Part shown: piece after piece, positions 17,207 through 26,139 of the stretch
How positions within the stretch are numbered: the first letter of the stretch is position 1
Layout: the number at the start of each line of letters is the position of its first letter
Source of the DNA: a bacterium
GTDB taxonomy: Bacteria > Margulisbacteria > Marinamargulisbacteria > JABIPA01
Assembly: GCA_018698675.1 (NCBI GenBank)
Contig: JABIPA010000004.1
Span: 1-64,000 of the forward strand
Direction of reading: 5' to 3'
DNA length: 64,000 nucleotides
Notes under the pieces: model-generated
The model's input: the letters and a program-made list of their open reading frames with translations, nothing else
The model's database searches: none
Told to the model about the DNA's origin: nothing
Position numbers and translations under genes: made by a program

Positions 17207-18475
17207 TTAAGTAACTTGGGAATTTATAGAACCATTTCTTAAACATAGAGCAAAAAAGCACAATTGGGGTACCAATAACCCCATATAATGTCGTTCATAA
17301 CCAAAACCAACGACAAATGGGAAACAATATAAAATAAAAAACAATAGATATAAAACCGAAGGTCTATAAAGATGTTTCTTTTTCTTAAGAAAAATAGCCA
17401 CAATAAACCCAATATTCAGTAAAAAAACAAGCCTATGAAATACCATAGCTACAGACCCCAAAATATGAATTGGGTTCTTATATAAACCACCTTCCAAAGA
17501 ATATTGAGCCCAAGGACGAATTTCAAAGAAAAACGTTCTCACTTTTATAAAAGTTAAATATGACGAATGCCTTATGCTTTTAAAAATACTATCTGTAGCA
17601 CGTCGTTTATAGAAGTCATAAAATTCCCACTCGGTATTTATGTCTTTCCCTTCAATTTCAGCAGCGATTCTTGGGCTCATAATATCTGGAGTATATTTAG
17701 GAAAGTAGTCTAAAAAGTCATCATGAAACCCGTGATACACCGTGAATGTTGATAAAGAAGAAGAAGGTGTGAATTTTCCGGCGCGTTTAAAATGAAGCCC
17801 GCTTAACATAGTCAACGAAAGAATCAAAACAAGCGCCTGAATTCCCAATAATCGAACATTCTTATGATTCAAAAAATAGGCAAAAGGAAACAAAAAAGTT
17901 AAATAAAGCGTTGCAGATTTTATCCATAAAACACTTGCCATCAAGATCGTTATGAATATCCACTCACTTTTTCCGAGGCGGACCTTAAACAAAGCGATAA
18001 TAAATAAAAGATTAAGTATAAATAATATATACCCTTCTTCATAACTGAAGTTAAATGAATGAAATAGCCATTGAGGAGTAATTAATAATGTTGAATATAA
18101 AATCCAATCTTTCACATTCATACCTACCCTCTTAAGTAAAACTATTGAGTAAATAATAATAGGAGAAAACAGGATATTTTTAATCACTAACGCTGTCGTC
18201 AAATTCTCACCAAAAACTTTGAATATTAAAAGTAAAAAGTATGGAATAAATGGTAAGCGATGCGTTTGAAATGTTATTCCATATAATGAGTTTTGAAACC
18301 CTTTTCCATTCATCATATTAGCGACTAATTTACCGAAGTAAAAAGGTATATCAACGACCCTTAAAGAAGATAAACCTTCGTGTTTTGCAACTAAAAATGA
18401 GATTCCTATGGAAAAAAAAACGACGATACTACTAATAAAAAATAAGCCTATTCTCTTTCGGAAAAAACTAGTCAT
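17207..18475 (-). CDS. multi-pass membrane protein, GT-C/PMT-like glycosyltransferase
   Basis: About ten hydrophobic helices alternate with short loops over 422 residues. An N-terminal loop (VVDIPFYFGKLV...) and a RLPFIPYFLLLI segment resemble the RxPxYP region of GT39/ArnT-like enzymes, which move sugars from a polyprenyl-phosphate carrier outside the inner membrane. The start at 18475 overlaps the upstream methyltransferase as ATGA. Together with the GtrB-like gene two positions upstream this looks like a lipid-linked sugar relay. Family membership is judged from topology and the short motif only. Confidence 0.65.
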   Translation of the reverse strand: MTSFFRKRIGLFFISSIVVFFSIGISFLVAKHEGLSSLRVVDIPFYFGKLVANMMNGKGFQNSLYGITFQTHRLPFIPYFLLLIFKVFGENLTTALVIKNILFSPIIIYSIVLLKRVGMNVKDWILYSTLLITPQWLFHSFNFSYEEGYILFILNLLFIIALFKVRLGKSEWIFITILMASVLWIKSATLYLTFLFPFAYFLNHKNVRLLGIQALVLILSLTMLSGLHFKRAGKFTPSSSLSTFTVYHGFHDDFLDYFPKYTPDIMSPRIAAEIEGKDINTEWEFYDFYKRRATDSIFKSIRHSSYLTFIKVRTFFFEIRPWAQYSLEGGLYKNPIHILGSVAMVFHRLVFLLNIGFIVAIFLKKKKHLYRPSVLYLLFFILYCFPFVVGFGYERHYMGLLVPQLCFFALCLRNGSINSQVT

Positions 18476-19182
18476 CGTTTTCTTGCTATACAAACACATG
18501 TTAATCCAAAAAATGGATTACTAATATAATGTTCAATCTTGTGAATTTTCGACAAAATAAAATTCACCATCTTAGAATGGTCCTTCATTTCAGATTTAGG
18601 AGCCAAATTAAAAAACGTAAAACATTTTTTAACAATACGAATTAGGGCTACAATCGGAAACAGTAAATAAAAAGAATAAAAAATCTTAATAGGTTCAAGA
18701 CCAGCCTCTTCAACAACGGACTTTAACGCTTTTCTGCTGTATCGCCTAAAATGTTTTAAGTAAATATCATGCGCAGAAAATAAAAAATTAAAGGCAGGAA
18801 CAGTAATAAAGTAGACAGTCCCTTTTTCACTTTTGTTTACGACGTCCTTTAAAAAGGACTTGTCATTCTCAATGTGCTCCAACAGATCCATTAATAATAT
18901 TAAGTCACAATTATAACGATCCATGTTCGTGTAAAAACTAAGTCGTTTATCAATTGAAACATTTTCGTTTTTTTTATCTTTATCGTAATTAATATCGACA
19001 GCATCTGCAGCAACGAATGAGGTATTCTGTAAAAATAATCGAGAAAAAATAGCAGACCCTGCACCAATATCGATCAATCGATTGTGAGCCGGAACCAACT
19101 TTAGATACTTTGTCAAAATTTTATATTTTGTATAGTAATACCAATGGTTTAACGAAATCGTAGTGTCTTCTAAAAGGTCCAT
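18472..19182 (-). CDS. class I SAM-dependent methyltransferase
   Basis: The 236-residue protein has motif I LIDIGAGSAIFS, an acidic motif II at DAVDINYD, motif IV LILLMDLLEHIENDKSFL, and YFITVPAFNFLFSAHD followed by HFRRYSRKAL. This matches UbiG-like methyltransferases that sit with GT2 and membrane glycosyltransferase genes in lipid-linked sugar clusters. A hydrophobic helix near residue 175 may attach it to the membrane. It starts directly after the GT2 stop and is coupled to the next gene. The methyl acceptor is unknown. Confidence 0.82.
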   Translation of the reverse strand: MDLLEDTTISLNHWYYYTKYKILTKYLKLVPAHNRLIDIGAGSAIFSRLFLQNTSFVAADAVDINYDKDKKNENVSIDKRLSFYTNMDRYNCDLILLMDLLEHIENDKSFLKDVVNKSEKGTVYFITVPAFNFLFSAHDIYLKHFRRYSRKALKSVVEEAGLEPIKIFYSFYLLFPIVALIRIVKKCFTFFNLAPKSEMKDHSKMVNFILSKIHKIEHYISNPFFGLTCVCIARKR

Positions 19183-20148
19183 TTACAATTCCTTTTCCTG
19201 CTTAAGGTGCTCGTCAACAATATATAAAGGACGATGTTTTACTTCTATAAATATTCTCGATATGTATTCACCTAATACGCCTAAATTTATTAATAATAAT
19301 CCATTGCAAAATAACATCACTATCAATAATGACGCATAGCCAGGAACATCAATACCTCTTGTTAAAACCCTAAAGAAAATAAACCCACCGTAAAGCAATG
19401 AGATAAACGAACAGAAAAACCCTATATATGTCCAAATACGGACGGGAATCGTCGAAAAAGATATGATTCCATCAAGAGAGTACTCCCATAACTTTGAATA
19501 ATTCCATTTTGTCTTTCTACCTTTATTAACTTTTCTTTCATATGAAATCGAGGTACTTCGAAACCCTACCCAATTAAAAAGCCCCTTTGAAAAACGAGTT
19601 CTCTCTGGCAATCTCAACAAGGCGTTAACAACCCTCTTATCAAAAAGGCGAAAATCCCCGCTATTTTCAAAAATTGGAGTTTTAGAAAGAAATTTTATTA
19701 CCTTATAAAAAGCCAATGCTGTATTTCTTTTAACAAACGTATCATTTCTAGATGACCGAGTGGTGTAAACAACATCATATCCCTCTTGCCATTTGTTAAT
19801 CATGGGCAATACTAACCCTATAGGATCCTCTAAGTCGCAATCCATTAAAATAACAGCGTCCCCTTTCGCATAGTCAAAACCAGCTTTGATAGCCATTTCT
19901 TTTCCAAAATTTCTGCTGAACCGAATTATCTCAATGTTTGAATTACTTTTTTTAATTGTTTTTAAAAGACTAAATGTATCGTCTGAGGAGCCGTCATCAA
20001 CACAAATAAATTGATAAGAGAAGTTTTTAGGAAAGTTAGTTAATTCTTTCGATAACTCTTTAAAAAAAAGAACGATACCTTTTTCTTCGTTATATACTGG
20101 AAAAATAAAACTTATGGTCGTCATTTCTTTTTCGTTTTTCGATTCCAC
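19183..20148 (-). CDS. GtrB/DPM1-like polyprenyl-phosphate glycosyltransferase (GT2)
   Basis: This enzyme should move a sugar from an NDP-sugar to undecaprenyl phosphate on the cytoplasmic face. N-terminal GT2 domain: SFIFPVYNEEKG, CVDDGSSDDTF, RFSRNFGKEMAIKAG, and the DxD-type metal site ILMDCDLEDP. Two C-terminal transmembrane helices (about 230-290) end with LGVLGEYISRIFIEVKHRP, typical of GtrB/YkcC. The start is GTG 20148, preceded by a clear GAGGAG; an internal ATG at 20124 is less well placed. It heads a three-gene minus-strand operon. Confidence 0.92.
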   Translation of the reverse strand: MESKNEKEMTTISFIFPVYNEEKGIVLFFKELSKELTNFPKNFSYQFICVDDGSSDDTFSLLKTIKKSNSNIEIIRFSRNFGKEMAIKAGFDYAKGDAVILMDCDLEDPIGLVLPMINKWQEGYDVVYTTRSSRNDTFVKRNTALAFYKVIKFLSKTPIFENSGDFRLFDKRVVNALLRLPERTRFSKGLFNWVGFRSTSISYERKVNKGRKTKWNYSKLWEYSLDGIISFSTIPVRIWTYIGFFCSFISLLYGGFIFFRVLTRGIDVPGYASLLIVMLFCNGLLLINLGVLGEYISRIFIEVKHRPLYIVDEHLKQEKEL

Positions 20149-20348
20149 GTACTCTTTCTCCTCAATTTAAATAGTTATATAAATTACGACGTCCCATTTA
20201 ACAAAAAATCTAGTTTAAACAATTACAAAGACTATTAATGATACCCTTTTCTAAAAATCTATATTTGATTTTTATTCCGAATAAACAACATCATAAATGA
20301 ATTGTTCAATATTAATGTTCGAATGCGGGACTTTTTAGGACAAAAATA

Positions 20349-20377
20349 TTTAAAGATTAACTAAAAAACTATATAAT
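20349..20377 (+). promoter_or_regulatory. candidate sigma70 promoter for the GT4 gene
   Basis: TTTAAA (20349-20354), a 17-base spacer and a perfect TATAAT (20372-20377) lie 54 bases before the ATG at 20431. A Shine-Dalgarno AAAGGA follows at the right distance. The region is AT-rich, so the -35 is weak evidence. Confidence 0.45.
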
Positions 20378-20430
20378 ATTTTCCTTTGAAAGACAATTAA
20401 TTTGGCTCGTAAACACCACAAAGGAACACC

Positions 20431-21597
20431 ATGAGTATCAAGCAAAAACATAATTCTGAAAAACAATTTTCTCTGCTCCTTTTGCTTAACGTTAACTCGT
20501 GTCATTCCAATAAATTCATCAAATATTTTTCGAAAAATGATTCCATTAAAAACTTCCACGTATTTACGGTAGACCCTACGTCATTCAACTATGAGTCTGA
20601 TAACGTTACCATAATAAGTTGTGTGAATTTCTTTCCGCGAATGAAATTTTTGGGCAAATTAATATTTTATTTTTCAGCCCTACTTAAACTTAGAAAATTG
20701 ATACGAACACATAATTTTGATGTTGTACACGCTCACTTCGCAACAACCTATGGATTACTAGGTGCTTTAGCTTCTCCATATAATTTTATTCTCTCGTTAT
20801 GGGGTAGTGATATATTTGTATTTCCAAAAAAATCCCTTTTATGGAAGCTTATACTCAAATTCAATCTCTCTAGAGCAAAACGTATTTTATCTACCAGTCA
20901 TGCTATGAAAAAAGAATGTAAAAAATATACATCGAAAGAAATTGAAGTTACTCCTTTTGGAATCGATACAGAAAAATTCAAACCGTTTCCTCCAAGAAAT
21001 CCAATTTTTGATAGTGAACCGATTGTTATCGGTTGCGTAAAAATGTTGGAAATTGTTGCTGGTGTGGATATATTAATTCATGCATTTAATTTACTTTTAA
21101 AAAACACGCCTGATACAGAAAACTACAAACTTTTAATAGTTGGAGGGGGAAGCCAATATATAAATTTAACGGAGCTTGTTTTATCCCTAAATATAGAAAA
21201 GCATGTTCATTTTACTGGATTTATAGAACCAGAAGATATCCCGAATTACCATAATATGATGACGATTGAAGCGTACCCGTCACGTCATGAAAGTTTTGGA
21301 ATTTCTATATTAGAAGCAATGTCTTGTGGTAAACCGGTAATTGTTTCGGGAGTTGAAGGGTTACCAGAAATTATTGACGCATATATCTCTGGGATAATTG
21401 TTTATAAATTAACTAAAGAGCGGCTGTATGAAAAAATATTAGAGTTGGTTCAAAACACCGACTTAAAACTATCACTTAGTAAAAAAGCTCGAATTCACGT
21501 CGAAAATAAATATGAATATAATAAAAGTATGAGTTTATTTATTGAAATTTATGAAGCCTACAAAGCTTCAAGTAAAAAAAATAACTCATACACGTAA
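20431..21597 (+). CDS. glycosyltransferase family 4 (GT-B fold)
   Basis: A 388-residue cytoplasmic glycosyltransferase. The N-terminal domain has VVHAHFATTYGLLGALA and LSLWGSDIFVFP, then the C-terminal GT1-type domain with IVGGGSQ, FTGFIEPEDIPNYH, and the donor-binding ESFGISILEAMSCGKPVI. It retains the conserved glutamates of the E-x7-E element. It should add one sugar during assembly of the surface glycan. It starts a plus-strand stretch with the HAD phosphatase gene 147 bases downstream. Confidence 0.9.
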   Translation: MSIKQKHNSEKQFSLLLLLNVNSCHSNKFIKYFSKNDSIKNFHVFTVDPTSFNYESDNVTIISCVNFFPRMKFLGKLIFYFSALLKLRKLIRTHNFDVVHAHFATTYGLLGALASPYNFILSLWGSDIFVFPKKSLLWKLILKFNLSRAKRILSTSHAMKKECKKYTSKEIEVTPFGIDTEKFKPFPPRNPIFDSEPIVIGCVKMLEIVAGVDILIHAFNLLLKNTPDTENYKLLIVGGGSQYINLTELVLSLNIEKHVHFTGFIEPEDIPNYHNMMTIEAYPSRHESFGISILEAMSCGKPVIVSGVEGLPEIIDAYISGIIVYKLTKERLYEKILELVQNTDLKLSLSKKARIHVENKYEYNKSMSLFIEIYEAYKASSKKNNSYT

Positions 21598-21744
21598 TAT
21601 ATTTAACAAGTGGGCTTCTTTACAGTAAATATCCTTATTGGTATGCTCAATTAAATGCTCGCACTATTAGTGATAAAATTAGATACTCAGGTGTATAGAG
21701 ACATTCTTAAGAAGACATTCATATTTATGGAAATTTAAAATAAA

Positions 21745-22221
21745 ATGTTTAAAAATATAAAAGTTTTAATATACGACTTTGATGGAGTTATGACCGATAA
21801 CAAAGTTCATGTAGATGAAAATGGTCGAGAATCGGTATCTGTTAACAGATCTGATGGGCTGGCTATTAGTATTTTAAAAAAAATGGGTTTCTCTCAATTT
21901 ATTTTGTCTACCGAAACAAATCCCGTTGTTTCAAAACGCGCCGAAAAACTACAAATTTCTTGTATTCAAAGTTGTGAAGATAAAAAGACTGCTATCCTCG
22001 CCTATTCAAAACAAAATAAAATAGAGTTAAATCAAATTCTATTTGTAGGAAACGATATCAACGATTTAGAAGCAATGAAAATTATTGGAATAAAAGTTGT
22101 TCCAAACGATGCTCACTCATCTGTTAAAAACATTACAGACATTTGCTTAAAGGCAAAAGGCGGTGACGGCGTCATTCGTGAACTTTTGGATCTAATATTA
22201 GAATTAAAATCAAAAACTTAA
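21745..22221 (+). CDS. KdsC-type HAD phosphatase (ulosonic-acid 8/9-phosphate phosphatase-like)
   Basis: This 158-residue capless HAD protein has motif I DFDGVMTDNKV, motif II LSTET, a motif III lysine near CEDKK, and motif IV GNDINDLEAM, then a C-terminal KGGDGVIRELLDLIL tail, all typical of KdsC and of the phosphatase domain fused to some CMP-sialate synthetases. Such enzymes remove the phosphate after a NeuB or KdsA condensation. This fits the NeuB-like and CMP-sugar synthetase genes at 27-29 kb. Its 3' end overlaps the flippase gene on the other strand by 12 bases. Confidence 0.88.
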   Translation: MFKNIKVLIYDFDGVMTDNKVHVDENGRESVSVNRSDGLAISILKKMGFSQFILSTETNPVVSKRAEKLQISCIQSCEDKKTAILAYSKQNKIELNQILFVGNDINDLEAMKIIGIKVVPNDAHSSVKNITDICLKAKGGDGVIRELLDLILELKSKT

Positions 22222-23745
22222 TACCTTTTCCCTAAAATTCACAATAACACTGGAGACTTTTTGAATATCTTCTTTCTGAAGATAAAACATACTTGGCGAT
22301 TTTATTCCCCAAACTATTAATACCAAAGTATAAAGGAATCCACTTAATAAAAAAGAAATCAATCCATTTAAACCAAAACTTTCAATAAAAAAAATAGCCC
22401 CATAGGCAGGCAAAATCGTGACAGCGATAAAATAAAATTGTTGGAAAAAATATCTTCTAAAACTTAACCCCAATTTTTTCAAACTATAATAAAGATTTAA
22501 ACTCGACATAATAAAAAACGTAATTAAAGTTTTAATTGCCAGCCCCAATGAACCCAAGTCTAAGCCAAAAAACTTCTCGGATGATATTAAAAAATATCCC
22601 AAACACATTCCAAAAAGAATGGAAGGTACCTGAATATTCTTAATCGTTTCAGTTTTTTCATATGCATATAATATTGCCGCAGCCATTTGAGACGATATAT
22701 AAAAAATATAACTAATACACAAAACTATCAAAGTGAATGACGCATCCAAGTAAGATTTTCCGCCCACAAACAGAATAATAAACTTACTTTGACAAGCAAT
22801 AAAAACTAAAAAATATGTAATCAATAGCCTAGAAAAAGGAAAATATCTTTCGAATAGTCTGACACACTCTTCTGTTCTATTACTTCCAATTGCACTCGAA
22901 ATATCACGGGTAAATACTGGAATCAAAGGTGAAATAATTAGCAAAGGAATAGAAATAATTTTAAACGAAAATCCAAAATAACCTTGTTGAACAGAACCAG
23001 AAAAAAATTGTAGATACCAAAGATCCAAAAATTGTCCCAATGATCCTAAAAAACTTAAAAAAATTAAGGGAGACGAATATTTAAAAAACTCTTTCATCAA
23101 TAAAATTAATCTATCTGAAGAAAGATGAGAAAAAACGGACACCCTCTTTTTTCTTAACACAACTAAAATACTAAAAATAAGAAATCCGAAAAGAAGATAC
23201 TGATAATAAAAAAAATACTCAATCGTAAAAAAATTAAAAAACAACATAGTTCCTACTAAAATTAACGAAAACATTTTCTGAATCATTTTTATTATTTCTG
23301 TTTGAACTGTAAGAGCTAAAGCATCTGTCAATGCCGTCAAATTACTAGAATACCAATTCATTATATTCCAAATATAAGCTAGTCCAATCAAGGAAATCGT
23401 AATATCAGGCCATATTCTCGAGTTCATTTTTATCGCAAAAACAACCACAATTGCTAATCCCGATAAAAAGAATATCACCGTAGCAAAATATAAAAACATG
23501 AATGATATAGGCTCATGGCGATTGTTATCTTTAGAAAGTTTAATAAATAGACAATTAGAAAAAGAAAGATTAAAAAAACTAAAAAAATTTAAAATATTTT
23601 GAGTAATAAATGAAAAATTGCCGTAAGCTAAAGGCCCTAATTTTCTAGGAAAAATACCCATCACTAATATTCCAATTAACAAGCCCCAAAAATTAGAAAA
23701 TATTTTTGAAAAATATCGCTTTTTTAAAGAAATTACTGACTTCAT
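22210..23745 (-). CDS. Wzx-type oligosaccharide flippase (MATE/MOP superfamily)
   Basis: A 511-residue polytopic membrane protein with about 12-14 hydrophobic helices. The N terminus (LLIGILVMGIFPRKLGPLAYG) is typical of polysaccharide translocases. It should flip undecaprenyl-diphosphate-linked repeat units to the periplasm. It is the last gene of the seven-gene minus-strand run that starts at 28584 and follows the SDR gene by 14 bases. No Wzy polymerase is evident nearby. Confidence 0.85.
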   Translation of the reverse strand: MKSVISLKKRYFSKIFSNFWGLLIGILVMGIFPRKLGPLAYGNFSFITQNILNFFSFFNLSFSNCLFIKLSKDNNRHEPISFMFLYFATVIFFLSGLAIVVVFAIKMNSRIWPDITISLIGLAYIWNIMNWYSSNLTALTDALALTVQTEIIKMIQKMFSLILVGTMLFFNFFTIEYFFYYQYLLFGFLIFSILVVLRKKRVSVFSHLSSDRLILLMKEFFKYSSPLIFLSFLGSLGQFLDLWYLQFFSGSVQQGYFGFSFKIISIPLLIISPLIPVFTRDISSAIGSNRTEECVRLFERYFPFSRLLITYFLVFIACQSKFIILFVGGKSYLDASFTLIVLCISYIFYISSQMAAAILYAYEKTETIKNIQVPSILFGMCLGYFLISSEKFFGLDLGSLGLAIKTLITFFIMSSLNLYYSLKKLGLSFRRYFFQQFYFIAVTILPAYGAIFFIESFGLNGLISFLLSGFLYTLVLIVWGIKSPSMFYLQKEDIQKVSSVIVNFREKVLSF

Positions 23746-23759
23746 AAATTAAACATCCA

Positions 23760-24533
23760 CTACCACACGGATCTACCTCCGTCGATTACAATATTTTGTC
23801 CCGTCATATAAGAGGAATCATCCGAACATAAAAACTTAATCGCTCCGTGATATTCAGAAAATGAGGCCATTCGTCCCATCGGAATAAGATTAGATACTTT
23901 TTTTACAAATGAATCCGATTGATTATTATATACTCCGCCTGGAGATAAAGCGTTTACTCTAACGCCTTGGTTAGCCCAATATGTCGCCAAATAACGAGTC
24001 AGTCCGACTAACCCGGTTTTAATAACGGAATAGGTAACAGGTTTGACTGAATCTTCATAAATGCGTTGGTCCGGCGCTATTACCGATAAATCACTAGCTA
24101 TATTTAAAATAATTCCCTTTTTTCGTTTCGCCATTTCTTTACCGAAAATTTTACTGCATAAAAAAGCTCCCGTGAGCCCTACATTAATCTCTTTATTCCA
24201 AATATCAAGTTCAAAATCTTCTAGTCGTACACCTTGGACGGCATTCTTTGTCACTTTCGGGTTTAATGCCGCATTATTAATTAAAATCTCTACTCTTAGG
24301 CCATCGTCTACACATGCCTTTTGAACGTCGCATATAGAGTTTTCAGAAGTAATATCCATCACATATGAATAAACCAATTCCGGAAATTGATTCGATAACT
24401 CCGAAGATGTCCGTCGAAGTGACTTTTTATCAATATCGGTCAATATTACAGATGTCCCAGCATCTAAAAGTGCATAAGCATGCTCTTTACCTAGTAAACC
24501 GCTACCACCTGTAATTAGGGCACATGATTTCAT
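23760..24533 (-). CDS. SDR family oxidoreductase
   Basis: Classical short-chain dehydrogenase, 257 residues. Nucleotide-binding TGGSGLLGKEHA at the N terminus, NNAALNPK, catalytic Ser in NIASDLSVIAPD, YxxxK as YSVIK, and a C-terminal MTGQNIVIDGGRSVW. The cofactor loop has an acidic residue (TDID), which suggests NAD(H). It overlaps the previous SDR as TAATG. In this operon it may oxidise or reduce a sugar intermediate of the ulosonic-acid route. Substrate unknown. Confidence 0.9.
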   Translation of the reverse strand: MKSCALITGGSGLLGKEHAYALLDAGTSVILTDIDKKSLRRTSSELSNQFPELVYSYVMDITSENSICDVQKACVDDGLRVEILINNAALNPKVTKNAVQGVRLEDFELDIWNKEINVGLTGAFLCSKIFGKEMAKRKKGIILNIASDLSVIAPDQRIYEDSVKPVTYSVIKTGLVGLTRYLATYWANQGVRVNALSPGGVYNNQSDSFVKKVSNLIPMGRMASFSEYHGAIKFLCSDDSSYMTGQNIVIDGGRSVW

Positions 24534-25285
24534 TAAAAACTCCTTGTCTGCCCACCATCAACAATATAATTTGCACCCGTTATGAATGAGGCTCTATCAG
24601 AAGCCAAAAACATTACCATATTAGCGATATCATCGGGCGATCCAAAACGCTGCAAAGATACAGCTTCACTTATCATCTTATAAACTGCTTCTTTATCTTT
24701 TTTAATTTTTTTTTCCCAACTCGACCCTTGAAATAAAACATTTCCAGGGGAAACAACGTTCACCCGAATATTCTCTTTCCCTAATACTTTGGAAAGTGAT
24801 TTTGAATATGCAATTAATCCAGCTTTTGCAACCATATATCCGGTCGGACATCCAAGGTTTTCTACTCCGCAAATTGACCCGACTAAGGTAATCGTTTTAT
24901 TTTTAGAATGAGATGCCTGAATCATAGAGAGTACTTTTTTAATCAATTGAACTGTCCCATTCAGGTTGATCGTCATCATCTTCAAATACCCATCATAAGT
25001 TTCATCCCCTGGAGGGACTGAAACACCTGAGCCGATATTACAAACGACATGATCTAATTCTCCAAACGTATCCAATACAAATTGACTTAATCCGCCTATC
25101 TTTGATTCTTGAAGTAAATCCCCTTCATACTTATATGAATTTGGTCTTGAGATAAAACAACTAATCGATCTCCCAGTCACAATGACAGAAGCGCCTTCGT
25201 CTAAAAAAGAAGATGCAATTTGAAGGCCAATCCCTTTAGTCGAACCCGTTACTAAAACCCGTGACTCTTTTAAATTCAAATCCAT
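24533..25285 (-). CDS. SDR family oxidoreductase
   Basis: A second classical SDR, 250 residues: TGSTKGIGLQIASSFLDEG, an Arg after the second strand (VTGRS) that suggests NADP(H), CNIGSG, catalytic Ser in LVGSICG, YMVAK, and FITGANYIVDGGQTRSF. It lies 3 bases after the TIM-barrel gene. Two consecutive SDRs with different cofactor-loop residues suggest an oxidation and a reduction step in one pathway, for instance around a keto intermediate used by the aminotransferase; this is inference. Confidence 0.9.
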   Translation of the reverse strand: MDLNLKESRVLVTGSTKGIGLQIASSFLDEGASVIVTGRSISCFISRPNSYKYEGDLLQESKIGGLSQFVLDTFGELDHVVCNIGSGVSVPPGDETYDGYLKMMTINLNGTVQLIKKVLSMIQASHSKNKTITLVGSICGVENLGCPTGYMVAKAGLIAYSKSLSKVLGKENIRVNVVSPGNVLFQGSSWEKKIKKDKEAVYKMISEAVSLQRFGSPDDIANMVMFLASDRASFITGANYIVDGGQTRSF

Positions 25286-25288
25286 TTA

Positions 25289-26137
25289 TTATAACACTAA
25301 CGCCTTTTTTATATAGGAACTAACTATCTTTTTATATTCGAGTATTATTTCTTCATGATACCCATTTTTATCTCTTGCTGATTGAAGAATATAATAGTTA
25401 GTGTAGCCACTCTCTACCAATAATTTAATTATACGTCTAATATTCGTATCCCCTGTTCCAAATGGAACAGTTGTTCCACCATAAAGCCTATCCTTAACAT
25501 GAACATGTATTATTCTTGGTCCGTAAATAGATACTTCTTCTTCTTCATGAAACCCGAGTGCAGCACTGTTTCCCATATCATAATTAATCCCAAACCTAGC
25601 TACTGGCCATAGATCGATAAACTTTTTTAATTTAATAGGATTAAAATCAGATTCAAATGCAATTTTTATGTCTGTTTTATTCAAGACCTGGGACACTTTT
25701 TCAAAACTTTTTAGAAGCCGATTCACCTCATCTCGATGCTTCAAAGATCCTTTATCAACTAAAGGAAAAACAATTACTTTTATCCCTGTCAAAAAACAAG
25801 CGTTTATCACCTGCTTTAGAAGATTACAGCCTTCATCAAACGATTTCTCATCTTTATAATATGGAAATTGCATAAAACAATCTGCTGTAAGGGCCGGAAT
25901 ACTTATCTTCAATTTTCTTTTTAAAAAATTTATTCTTTCCTGCCCCTCTTTTGTCATAAGTGGATTTTCTGTCCATCCATCATAATCCAACGTCCATTCC
26001 ACTACATCTAGACCCAATTTAGAAGCTGAAACAAGCTCTTCTTGCCAAAGTCCCCATGGAAATGCTTGAATTTTCCCGTCAATCGGATCAACGAGACGTC
26101 CTTGAATAAATCCTATTTTTTTATGTGATTCTGACAT
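25289..26137 (-). CDS. sugar phosphate isomerase/epimerase-like TIM-barrel protein
   Basis: The 282-residue protein (ATG 26137, two bases after the aminotransferase stop) begins KKIGFIQGRLVDPIDGKIQ and has acidic metal-ligand positions in FESDF, NYDMGNSA, HVHVKDR and GTGDTNIRRII, as in the xylose isomerase-like (AP endonuclease 2) superfamily. These enzymes isomerise or epimerise sugars or inositols. In this operon it probably prepares the aldose or ketose precursor of the CMP-activated sugar. Exact reaction unknown. Confidence 0.85.
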   Translation of the reverse strand: MSESHKKIGFIQGRLVDPIDGKIQAFPWGLWQEELVSASKLGLDVVEWTLDYDGWTENPLMTKEGQERINFLKRKLKISIPALTADCFMQFPYYKDEKSFDEGCNLLKQVINACFLTGIKVIVFPLVDKGSLKHRDEVNRLLKSFEKVSQVLNKTDIKIAFESDFNPIKLKKFIDLWPVARFGINYDMGNSAALGFHEEEEVSIYGPRIIHVHVKDRLYGGTTVPFGTGDTNIRRIIKLLVESGYTNYYILQSARDKNGYHEEIILEYKKIVSSYIKKALVL

Positions 26138-26139
26138 TC

